Positions 24,801-31,555 of a stretch of DNA of 45,576 bases are shown here, piece after piece. Source of the DNA: Allomuricauda sp. ARW1Y1. GTDB lineage: Bacteria; Bacteroidota; Bacteroidia; Flavobacteriales; Flavobacteriaceae. Location: NCBI RefSeq assembly GCF_013407935.1, contig NZ_JACBZU010000002.1, positions 871,252-916,827 of the forward strand. The letters run 5' to 3'. Position 1 is the stretch's first letter; each line of letters starts with the position of its first letter. The notes beneath the pieces are model-generated. The model did no database searches. It saw nothing but the letters and a program-made list of their open reading frames with translations, and was not told the DNA's origin. The position numbers and the translations under genes are program-made.

Positions 24801-26031
24801 CGGTATCGCTGGTGCCATCTCCCCAGTCAACGTTATAGTTATATACCTCTCTCGAATTTGTAGGTATGGTAATTTGATTATCCTCGGAAAACCCTGGATT
24901 GTCAGTTTTCCATGTGGTTATAAAGGGGCGTTCCTCCTCACAGTTTTCTCCTTGATCCATTATGACCCAATTATAATTGGAAATAAGGAACTCACGCGCC
25001 TCCTTTCCCAAACAATATTGTACATCTTTTGCCCCCAATATGGTTCCATTCTGCAAGGAAGGTAACTGGCTCCAACCAATCAGAATCTCATCATAATTTT
25101 CCCTAGAGAGATCATTGTCGTCAAATATATTTGACATATCCACAACATTACTCACGTTCCAATTACTTATATCTTGATTAAAACTGCATTGGCTAAACAT
25201 GTGACGCATTGACCTAACATTGCTCACGTCCCAATAAGAAATATCCTGATCAAAAAAGGTACTGTTGAACATGTAATCCATATTCGTAACATTACCGACA
25301 TCCCATCCCGTTACATCTCCTCGAAATGAACTAGAACCAAAAATTCCACTCATGTTTTGTACATTGCTTACATCCCAATTGCTTATATCCTGATTAAAGG
25401 TGCTACTAAAAAACATATAGGACATATCCAACACACTGCTTACATCCCAAGAAAAAACATCTTGATTAAATGAAGATTTATCAAACATGTTGGACATATC
25501 GGTAATTGTACTTACGTCCCAATCGTTAAAATTTTCTATGCCATTAAAATTCGGGTACTCACGATTGGTATAATTAAATGAATAATTACAATAGAAAAAC
25601 ATTTTCCTCAAACTCGTGACACTGGACAGGTTGGGTACGTCATTCGCTCCCACCGATAGATTGGAACACCCCGCAAAAGCCGATTCCATTGAGGTCCAAG
25701 CAATACTTCCCCACTGTTTGATATTAAGAAGCTTATCTGCATCGCCCGATTCGTTGAAATAGATCCTGGGGAAGTCTCCACTAATGGAAACTTCATAGAT
25801 TCCTGCGGTTGCATAGGTGTGAGTGATATCTCCAGCAACATTGGTATCCATATTCCCATCGCCCCAGTCTACCGTATAATTGTAGATTTCTCCTGTAAAA
25901 GTGGGAATGGTGATTTGGTTATTTGCTGAGACTCCCGGATTGTCGGTTTTCCAAGTGGTAATAAATTCTGTTTGGGCAGATACCATAAAATGAATCAGGC
26001 CCAAAAGAATTGAGGCTAGTGCTTTTTTCAT
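21868..26031 (-). CDS. Giant BspA-like (DUF285) surface protein with PKD-like modules and type IX sorting domain
   Basis: This 1387-residue protein has a signal peptide (1-20, ending VSAQ). Three paralogous modules follow at about 21-367, 368-645 and 646-1115. Each opens with FITTWKTDNPG and a PKD-like VDWGDG...DITHTY segment, then an array of about 25-residue DUF285 repeats (FNQDISNWDVSNV...MxxMF), and closes with a conserved ITD-G-C tail. A short calcium-binding-like stretch (DNDADGILDHLD), two beta domains and a type A type IX sorting domain (YPTITSSHVNV to VKIIKR) complete it. BspA-type repeats mediate adhesion in oral and gut bacteria; a similar role is inferred. The start MKKALASILL is preferred to an in-frame ATG 45 bases upstream because it begins the signal peptide. 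Confidence 0.92.
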   Translation of the reverse strand: MKKALASILLGLIHFMVSAQTEFITTWKTDNPGVSANNQITIPTFTGEIYNYTVDWGDGNMDTNVAGDITHTYATAGIYEVSISGDFPRIYFNESGDADKLLNIKQWGSIAWTSMESAFAGCSNLSVGANDVPNLSSVTSLRKMFFYCNYSFNYTNREYPNFNGIENFNDWDVSTITDMSNMFDKSSFNQDVFSWDVSSVLDMSYMFFSSTFNQDISNWDVSNVQNMSGIFGSSSFRGDVTGWDVGNVTNMDYMFNSTFFDQDISYWDVSNVRSMRHMFSQCSFNQDISNWNVSNVVDMSNIFDDNDLSRENYDEILIGWSQLPSLQNGTILGAKDVQYCLGKEAREFLISNYNWVIMDQGENCEEERPFITTWKTDNPGFSEDNQITIPTNSREVYNYNVDWGDGTSDTGVTGDITHTYAVPGTYQVSITGRFPHIFFNNSNEDYPYQYPRNTSDTDKIISIDQWGTNRWISMAFAFAGCTNLDVLAKDSPDFSKDIRLNHMFYGCSSLKGNESMVAWDLSYVTFLANNMFHNASKFNQPIGDWDVSNIRYLNEMFQNATSFNQNLEKWNVGQAQRLDAMFDGSGISISNYDKILNAWSQLPSLQDNVKFGAKDTHFCNSESARQVLIDNYNWEITDAGKDCSSTFFITTWKTDNPGVSGDNQITIPTFPSEAYNYTVDWGDGTSDTNVMGDITHTYAAPGTYQVSIGGDFPRIYFNDFDGTETDSDKLISVDQWGSNEWTSMDNAFTHCSKMDVLATDVPDLSQVTSLGAMFRFCESLEGNDSFANWDVGNVTNFSNLFGWATRFNQDISNWDVSNAKLMVDMFTNATAFNSDISNWNLGNVGAIDRMFAGASSFNQPIGQWDVSGIKSMQALFSGASSFNQDISEWDMGNLEDLGAMFADAISFNQDISNWDVSKVTFMNAMFSGASSFNQPIGEWDVSKVTTMSSMFFGATSFNQPLNDWNTSNVAVMGTMFAKASSFNQPLSNWDVSNLESTSGMFAEAVSFNQDLSSWDMSNKTSIGGMFNGATSFDQNLGDWDIGNVINMDYLFLNAGLSLENYDKTLIGWTNLPIIQNNVVLNAGSSQYCESEEARQNLIDNFGWAITDGGKVPFCNEDNDADGILDHLDLCLDTRPNATVDEYGCEIIPADAVQVYVLTPSCIDSADGSVNLLVSVPGHSMDISIAGDSYSNQFDDVASGEGFEIGGLSPGSYSISLSVPEILFEQTYGVTVNSVTTVSAKRASTDGKTGTVVYEVNGSKSYELNINGEQQNYIFEDTGNNTIVLNNLFGQNEIVISGTSDCQGVVSDNFFIGDTIQVYPTITSSHVNVLTDANTLNAKVFGMNGRLAKEINYNQNNRNIDVSTLKSGVYLLQMEVDGRLETVKIIKR

Positions 26032-26239
26032 GCGTAAGTTTAACCATGGCAACTTACTTCTATTCTGGAAATGCACAAAGAAGTATTCGATAAAAAGTAA
26101 TATTTTTCTTATGAAACTAGTTTGTACAAATAACCCATCCTATAGCATTCATTGAACCTTCAAGTAATCTGGCTCCAAACCATGGATTATGTAAAAAGGG
26201 AAAGGCATTTTAATTCTGCAACCAAAAAAAGAAAGGGAA

Positions 26240-26782
26240 TCACCCAATCACAAAAGCCCCATAACTTCCATGATGGGTAAGGCTTACAGAAAGTAGTTGT
26301 TTCCCATTGGTCAATGACGGAACTCCCATTTTGTTCTTTTTTAGTTGATAGGAATCATTAACACCATGGAGGAGCCTTGTCTTTAGTTCTTCACTTTGCT
26401 CCCTTTGTCCCGTACATTTGAACTTTATGATGGCAGATCCTAAGCTTTGTGGATTCAACCTGGCTTCGGAGAGAATGTAATGGAGTGTCTCCTTGGTTTC
26501 AACATAACATAGAAAGTCCTTGAATTTAACCAATCCCGACTGATCGGTGACCTCGCATTCTAACCCCAAAGGATTGTAGAATCGGTTGGGATATATTTGG
26601 GTATATAGTTTATAGGCAGCCTCTTTCATGCTCCATAACCGCCAGATCATGCGAAAGGAATTTTCGGCATCCTTAATGTATCCCTGTTCGTTTGAGGTAA
26701 AGATTTTGTCCAAGTATCGAGGACGTTGCCAATTAGAAGTGCGCCGCGCTTCATTTAAATCAACAAGGTCGTTGCCTACCAT
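26240..26782 (-). CDS. 4'-phosphopantetheinyl transferase superfamily protein
   Basis: This 180-residue protein has metal-binding D5 and D8 in GNDLVDL and the second signature W50-SMKEAAYK with E54 and K58. It transfers phosphopantetheine from CoA to a carrier protein Ser. It is the last gene of the polyketide operon, and its ATG shares one base with the stop of the acyl carrier protein gene (TAATG). This strongly suggests it activates that carrier protein. It is intermediate in size between AcpS and Sfp types. Confidence 0.87.
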   Translation of the reverse strand: MVGNDLVDLNEARRTSNWQRPRYLDKIFTSNEQGYIKDAENSFRMIWRLWSMKEAAYKLYTQIYPNRFYNPLGLECEVTDQSGLVKFKDFLCYVETKETLHYILSEARLNPQSLGSAIIKFKCTGQREQSEELKTRLLHGVNDSYQLKKNKMGVPSLTNGKQLLSVSLTHHGSYGAFVIG

Positions 26783-27033
26783 TACTTCCCTATTTTGGAG
26801 GTGACAATGTTCATGGCCGACTTTACATCCAGCATCTGTTCCATATCCTCGTTCTCCAACCGGATATCAAATTCGTCCTCAATATCCAAGATAATGTCCA
26901 CTAAATTGGCCGAGTTGATTTTAAGATCATTCACAAAATCTGTATCCTCGGACAAGTTCTTGAAAGCTTCTTCATCTTGGACATATGGCTTAATGATGGG
27001 TTTTAATTTGGTGATGAGTTGTTCTCTATCCAT
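26782..27033 (-). CDS. Acyl carrier protein of the type III polyketide operon
   Basis: This is an 83-residue acidic four-helix carrier protein. The attachment serine is S41 in LKINSANLVDIILDIEDEF. The residue before it is Asn, where most acyl carrier proteins have Asp (DSL). Helix 2 (about 41-56) has the usual acidic face for partner binding. It presumably carries the growing acyl chain for the neighbouring ketosynthase, dehydratase and reductase, and may hand the chain to the type III polyketide synthase. The ketosynthase stop lies 17 bp upstream, and the transferase gene overlaps by one base. Confidence 0.9.
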   Translation of the reverse strand: MDREQLITKLKPIIKPYVQDEEAFKNLSEDTDFVNDLKINSANLVDIILDIEDEFDIRLENEDMEQMLDVKSAMNIVTSKIGK

Positions 27034-27050
27034 AGCTTTTAATCGGTAAG

Positions 27051-28325
27051 TTAAGGTATAAATCGCTTAAATAAAACACAGGCATTCACATCGCCAAAAC
27101 CAAAACTGGCCTTGGCCACCACCTCAACTTTGTGATGTAGGGTTTGGGTAGGCACTTTGGAAGTGGCAATAATTCCCTTGATATCATCGTGGAGGTCCTC
27201 GCAATTGATATTCGGCGCTATAAACTGTTCCTTAATTTGAACGATACTGGCTACACATTCAATGGAACCTGCCGCGGCCAAGCAATGCCCGATCAAGGAT
27301 TTGGTGGAATTGATAAAGGGAAAATCCTCACCCTTTCTACTCAATGCCTTGGTCCAGTTTTCAATTTCCAAAGGGTCTTTCGCAGTGGCGGTAAGATGTC
27401 CGTTGATGGCATCCACCTCATTTGGGTTTACCTCCGAATGGGCAAGGGCGTTTTTTATGCAGCGTTGCACGGCCTCTGGATTGGGTGCCGTTAAGGTACC
27501 CCCTTGGCGTTGACCTCCGGAATTGACCTCACCGCCCAGAACCTCAGCATAAATCGTTGCACCACGTTCCATTGCAGATTCCAGAGATTCCAACACCAGT
27601 GCCCCTGCTCCACTTCCGGGCACAAAACCGGATGCCGAGCCACTCATCGGCCTGGAACCTCTTTCGGGTTCATCATTATGTTTGTAGGTCATCACCCGCA
27701 TGGCGTCAAAACCTCCCCAAACGTAAGGCCCATGGTCGCTGCAACTGCCTACCAGCATGCGCTTGGCCCTTCCGTGGGCAATACGGTCGTAGCCCATTAA
27801 AACTGCTTCGGTTCCCGTAGTACACGCCGACGAGTTGGTAGTGACCTGATTTCCCAGCCCGAGCATACCTCCCAAATACGCGCTAACGCCACTGCCCATG
27901 GTCTGCAGCACCACAGTACTGCCCAATCGTCTTACTTCTCCGTCATCCAATTGGTAAATGGCCTCCCTAAATTTATCCACACCCGATGTTCCCGTTCCAA
28001 AAATGAGCCCAGAGTCATAATCCAATTCGCTTTCTGGGTGAACCTCCAATCCAGCATCTTTCCATGCATCCACACCTGCAATGCAACCATATAAAATACC
28101 AGAACTATTAAAGCCCCTTAGCTGCAATTCCGTAAAATAATCGGATTTCAATTCCTCAGTGATATGTGGGATGCCTCCAATTTGGCACGAAAACTTGAGT
28201 TCCTTTAATTGTGGATGGAATGAGATACCGGAAGTTCCATTTTTCAACGCTTTTGTGAACTGTGGAATACCAACACCGTTTGGTGCAACTACTCCCATTC
28301 CTGTGATGACGACTCTATTTTTCAT
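27051..28325 (-). CDS. Beta-ketoacyl-ACP synthase (KAS II-like)
   Basis: This 424-residue thiolase-fold condensing enzyme has catalytic C168 in NSSACTTG, first His H310 in NGHLTATAKD (the usual form is NAHGTST, so the Gly is replaced by Leu), and K342 and H347 in TKSLIGHCLAAAG. All three catalytic positions are kept, so it should be an active synthase and not a chain-length factor. It would extend an acyl-ACP by two carbons per round with malonyl-ACP. It is in the polyketide operon, after a 228-bp gap containing a palindromic repeat. Confidence 0.9.
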   Translation of the reverse strand: MKNRVVITGMGVVAPNGVGIPQFTKALKNGTSGISFHPQLKELKFSCQIGGIPHITEELKSDYFTELQLRGFNSSGILYGCIAGVDAWKDAGLEVHPESELDYDSGLIFGTGTSGVDKFREAIYQLDDGEVRRLGSTVVLQTMGSGVSAYLGGMLGLGNQVTTNSSACTTGTEAVLMGYDRIAHGRAKRMLVGSCSDHGPYVWGGFDAMRVMTYKHNDEPERGSRPMSGSASGFVPGSGAGALVLESLESAMERGATIYAEVLGGEVNSGGQRQGGTLTAPNPEAVQRCIKNALAHSEVNPNEVDAINGHLTATAKDPLEIENWTKALSRKGEDFPFINSTKSLIGHCLAAAGSIECVASIVQIKEQFIAPNINCEDLHDDIKGIIATSKVPTQTLHHKVEVVAKASFGFGDVNACVLFKRFIP

Positions 28326-28442
28326 TTTTTTTAATTGATTGGACTTCGAAAAGCACAGTTTGCCATTTGGTTATTCGATTATCCATACTTCATCAAAAAG
28401 ATGCCATTTATAAGATCGCACTCTTTACAATTAAAGTTTGTT

Positions 28443-28527
28443 TTGTCAGTCTGAGCCTGTCGAAGACTACACCTTTGAACCTAACATTTTCTATTCATGA
28501 TACACTTCGACAGGCTCAGTGTGACAA
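28443..28527. repeat. Palindromic repeat element inside the polyketide operon
   Basis: CTGAGCCTGTCGAAG (28451-28465) and CTTCGACAGGCTCAG (28505-28519) are perfect inverted arms 39 bases apart. They extend outward through two mismatched bases to TTGTCA and TGACAA (28443-28448, 28522-28527). The core is a widely scattered intergenic palindrome in bacterial, including flavobacterial, genomes. It sits in the only long gap of the operon (28326-28553). Confidence 0.8.
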
Positions 28528-28553
28528 CAGCACTTTTTTTTGACTGTTTAAAC

Positions 28554-28994
28554 TTATTTCACCTTCAACATTCCTGAAATTACACCTCTTGCGAGAAGCT
28601 CCTCCTTCTCGTTCAGCATTTTTACCTTACATTTTAACTTGTTGAAACGAAACACCTCCTTTTCCGAGTGCACAACAACCTTTTGGCCAGGCAAAACGGG
28701 TAAATAGAAATCCATTTGATGGGAGGTTAAGGCAATTTGTGGTTTTTGTTCATTGCCCAATTCATCCTTCATCAAATGCACTCCCAAACAAACCAGACCT
28801 ATTTGGGCCATACACTCCGTAAGAATCACTCCTGGGGTAATGGGGTTGTCCTTAAAATGGCCTTTATAGAAGAATTCATCCTTTTTAAAGGTATAGTGAC
28901 CTGTAATGTGATGTTCAGAAATGGCCGTAATCCCGTCCACAAACAAAAATGGGGATTGATAGGGCAATAATGCTATGATTTCTTCCGCCTCCAT
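28554..28994 (-). CDS. FabZ-like 3-hydroxyacyl-ACP dehydratase (hotdog fold)
   Basis: This 146-residue hotdog protein has H46 in YKGHFKDNP and E60 in PGVILTECMAQ, the catalytic His and Glu of the FabZ family. It should remove water from a 3-hydroxyacyl-ACP to give the 2-enoyl-ACP. The ATG at 28994 lies one base after the stop of the upstream reductase gene, so it is preferred to an in-frame ATG at 29018 inside that gene. It belongs to the set of operon enzymes likely to build the starter acyl chain. Confidence 0.88.
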   Translation of the reverse strand: MEAEEIIALLPYQSPFLFVDGITAISEHHITGHYTFKKDEFFYKGHFKDNPITPGVILTECMAQIGLVCLGVHLMKDELGNEQKPQIALTSHQMDFYLPVLPGQKVVVHSEKEVFRFNKLKCKVKMLNEKEELLARGVISGMLKVK

Positions 28995-28995
28995 G

Positions 28996-29790
28996 TTACA
29001 CCAAATGTTCGCCACCATCCACAGGAATCACCGTTCCCGTGATCCAAGCGGCTTCGTCTTTCGTTAATAAATACACCGCATTGGCCACATCTTCAGGAGT
29101 GGTCAACCGTTTATTTGGATTTCGTTTTAAGGTATGTTTTATGATTTGTTCGCTCCCGGGAATCATGCGCAAGGAAGCGGTATCCGTAACCCCTGCTTGA
29201 AGACAGTTGACCTTGATACCGTAGGGTGCAAACTCCAACGCCATATTTCTACTAATGGCCTCTAGGGTAACTTTGGCTGCCGAAACGGCCGCATAGCTAC
29301 GCCAGGCTTTGGAATTGCCTTCGCTGGTAAAACTGATGATTCGGGCGTCAGGGGCAAACAAATCAGCCTCAAAAATTGATTTGGTCCAATCGTACAAACT
29401 TATTCCCATCGCTTGGATGGTCAAGGTAAAATCATCGTGCTTAAGCTCCGGTTCCCCTTTTGACACCATGGGTTTGAGGTTGCCCTTGGCCACACTGTGC
29501 ACCATAACACGAATTTTTTGTTGAGTCCCCAAAACCGTTTTCAAATCTTGGATCAAGGTCTCCCTTTTCTGCGGATTAAAGGCATCCGAGTTAAAGGCCT
29601 TGAATTGAACACCTTCCTGCATTATTGTTTCAAATTCCTTTTGAATGGCTTCTTCCAGCATTCGGGGAGCACGGTATACAATGCAGATGTTCATGCCGTG
29701 TTGGGCTAATTTCTTTGCCGTTGCCAAACCCAGTCCGCTACTGCCTCCAAGGATTAAAGCCCAATAATTTGTATCTGTAAATTCTTTCAT
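28996..29790 (-). CDS. SDR with enoyl-ACP-reductase-type active site
   Basis: This 264-residue protein has nucleotide motif GGSSGLGLA near residue 15 and an active site Y166-x6-K173 in SYAAVSAAK. The six-residue spacing between Tyr and Lys is the FabI/FabL enoyl-reductase pattern, whereas ketoreductases of the FabG type have three. The C-terminus GTVIPVDGGEHLV is typical of the superfamily. It probably reduces 2-enoyl-ACP in the operon's acyl-building set. A ketoreductase is not otherwise encoded, so either housekeeping FabG serves or this enzyme does both. The start 29790 (MKEFTD) is one base after the polyketide synthase stop, and is preferred to the ATG 45 bases upstream. Confidence 0.82.
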   Translation of the reverse strand: MKEFTDTNYWALILGGSSGLGLATAKKLAQHGMNICIVYRAPRMLEEAIQKEFETIMQEGVQFKAFNSDAFNPQKRETLIQDLKTVLGTQQKIRVMVHSVAKGNLKPMVSKGEPELKHDDFTLTIQAMGISLYDWTKSIFEADLFAPDARIISFTSEGNSKAWRSYAAVSAAKVTLEAISRNMALEFAPYGIKVNCLQAGVTDTASLRMIPGSEQIIKHTLKRNPNKRLTTPEDVANAVYLLTKDEAAWITGTVIPVDGGEHLV

Positions 29791-29791
29791 C

Positions 29792-30844
29792 TTACCACTC
29801 CAATAAAATTCGTTGCGCAGAAAAGCCCGGGCCAAAACTCAGCATGATGCCCTTGTCCCCTTCGGGCAATTTTCTGCCCATAAATCGTTCCAACACATAC
29901 AGTACCGTAGCGCTGCTCATATTTCCGTACAATCTTAAAACCTCTTTGGTGTCATCGATATTTTTCCCCAAGGCACCGAACAGATCTTCTACGGTTTGGA
30001 CTATCTTTTTACCCCCGGGGTGAAACACCAAATGATCAATATGTTCAATGGTCAGTCCGTTTTGTTCCAAAAAAGGATGGATGATCTTTGGGAAATGATC
30101 GGTAATGGTCTGGGGAACGGATGGGTCCAAAACCATTTGTAGGCCCGTGTTCCGAAGTTTAAATCCCATCATATGCTCTGCATCATAAAAATGGTACATC
30201 GCCTCATCCTTGATTTCGGGCCCTTCCTCATTTTCATGGGAGGACAGAATGACACTGGCACACCCATCGCCAAAGATGGCCGCGCTTACAATATTGGCCA
30301 TCGAATAATCATCCAATTGAAAGGTCGCTGTCGGGGATTCCACAGCAATTACTGCGGCCCGCTTGTTGGGATTGGCCTTTAAAAAATTCTTGGCGTACAA
30401 AATCCCAGAAATTCCCGCAGCGCATCCCATTTCGGTCACTGGCAGCCGAACAATATCCTGTTTCAGTTTTAAACGATTGATCAAATAGGCATCCAAAGAG
30501 GGAATCATTATGCCCGTGCAGCTCACCGTGATAATGTAGTCCAAATCCGTTGGCTTTAATTGGGCCTTGTCCAACGCCTTCAACAAGCTCTTTTCTGCCA
30601 GTTTTATGGATTCTCGCACATAAATATCATTTTTTTCTTCAAACGAGGTCTTTAAAAAAACCTCTTCGGGCGCCATAATGGAATAGCGCTTATCCACCGC
30701 GGCGTTCTCAAAGATCTTAAGGACTTTCCGTTTAAAACGCTCCTCCTGTCCTTCGAGCCAAAGTTCTACGTATGGTAAAATATCCTTGGTTTCCCTGCTG
30801 TATTTTGGTAGTTGCTTTGCAACGGATGTTATTTTTACTGCCAT
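29792..30844 (-). CDS. Type III polyketide synthase (chalcone synthase-like)
   Basis: This 350-residue protein has the full catalytic triad: C141 in TEMGCAAGIS, H275 in VFHPGGKK and N308 in YGNMSSATV. FGDGCAS (191-197) and SFGPGFSAQ near the C-terminus are family hallmarks. Such enzymes take an acyl-CoA or acyl-ACP starter, extend it with malonyl-CoA and cyclise it, commonly to alkylpyrones, alkylresorcinols or phloroglucinols. The adjacent methyltransferase and FAD enzyme suggest a modified phenolic or pyrone lipid, and the downstream carrier-protein set suggests a dedicated starter. The product is not known. The methyltransferase stop abuts its ATG with no gap. Confidence 0.93.
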   Translation of the reverse strand: MAVKITSVAKQLPKYSRETKDILPYVELWLEGQEERFKRKVLKIFENAAVDKRYSIMAPEEVFLKTSFEEKNDIYVRESIKLAEKSLLKALDKAQLKPTDLDYIITVSCTGIMIPSLDAYLINRLKLKQDIVRLPVTEMGCAAGISGILYAKNFLKANPNKRAAVIAVESPTATFQLDDYSMANIVSAAIFGDGCASVILSSHENEEGPEIKDEAMYHFYDAEHMMGFKLRNTGLQMVLDPSVPQTITDHFPKIIHPFLEQNGLTIEHIDHLVFHPGGKKIVQTVEDLFGALGKNIDDTKEVLRLYGNMSSATVLYVLERFMGRKLPEGDKGIMLSFGPGFSAQRILLEW

Positions 30845-31555
30845 TTAGGGTTTAATTAGCCATTGGTAGCGGAAAGCCCATTTCCAACTAATTTGTGAGT
30901 TTAGATTGAGTTGATCTGATATCTGTTCGATTTCCCTGCGCTTGAAGGCCCGCAAAATGGACGTCAATCCGTCCTGCACGATCATGTGGTTCGATATTAC
31001 CGTTCCCAATAATTTGAACAAGCCATACGCCAATCGATGTCGATGCAGGTCGTTAACGACCACCCCTAATTTAGCCTTGGTGGACATCAGCTGCAACAGC
31101 GATCGAATTTCCGTCTCATCCAAATGGTGCAGAAAGAGGGTGGAGAGGACAACATCGTACTCCATGGCTTGGAACGCTTCGGAAAAAACATCTAGCTTCC
31201 TAAACGACAGTTCATTATAAGCCATTGATAATTCGACCGCATAGTCAATCGCATCTTGATTGGCATCAATCCCGATAAGCTGGAAGGAATAGTCATGTTT
31301 TCGCCCATAATCCGCTATCAGTCTTAAAATATCTCCATGACCGCATCCTATATCAACAATGGTGTACACCTTTTCCTTGGGTTGATGTTCCAATAGTTGG
31401 CGAAGACCATTCAAGGTTACACGATTGCCGCCCAACCATTTATTTATGGTGCCGAGCTTATCCAAGGTATCACGGAGCAATTCGCCCTTCATGGAAAAAT
31501 CGTCCATTAATTCTGCGTCATTGCTCCTCGAAGTGGTATCTACAAACAGGCTCAT
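30845..31555 (-). CDS. SAM-dependent methyltransferase of the polyketide operon
   Basis: This 236-residue class I methyltransferase has motif I at VDIGCGHGD (67-75), then LIGIDANQDAIDYA (motif II, acidic residue at the strand end) and a VVLSTLFLHHLDE region. It is likely to methylate the polyketide product at oxygen or carbon, by analogy with the methyltransferases paired with type III polyketide synthases in phenolic-lipid clusters. Its ATG overlaps the stop of the FAD enzyme gene by four bases (ATGA) and its stop abuts the polyketide synthase ATG. Confidence 0.87.
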   Translation of the reverse strand: MSLFVDTTSRSNDAELMDDFSMKGELLRDTLDKLGTINKWLGGNRVTLNGLRQLLEHQPKEKVYTIVDIGCGHGDILRLIADYGRKHDYSFQLIGIDANQDAIDYAVELSMAYNELSFRKLDVFSEAFQAMEYDVVLSTLFLHHLDETEIRSLLQLMSTKAKLGVVVNDLHRHRLAYGLFKLLGTVISNHMIVQDGLTSILRAFKRREIEQISDQLNLNSQISWKWAFRYQWLIKP

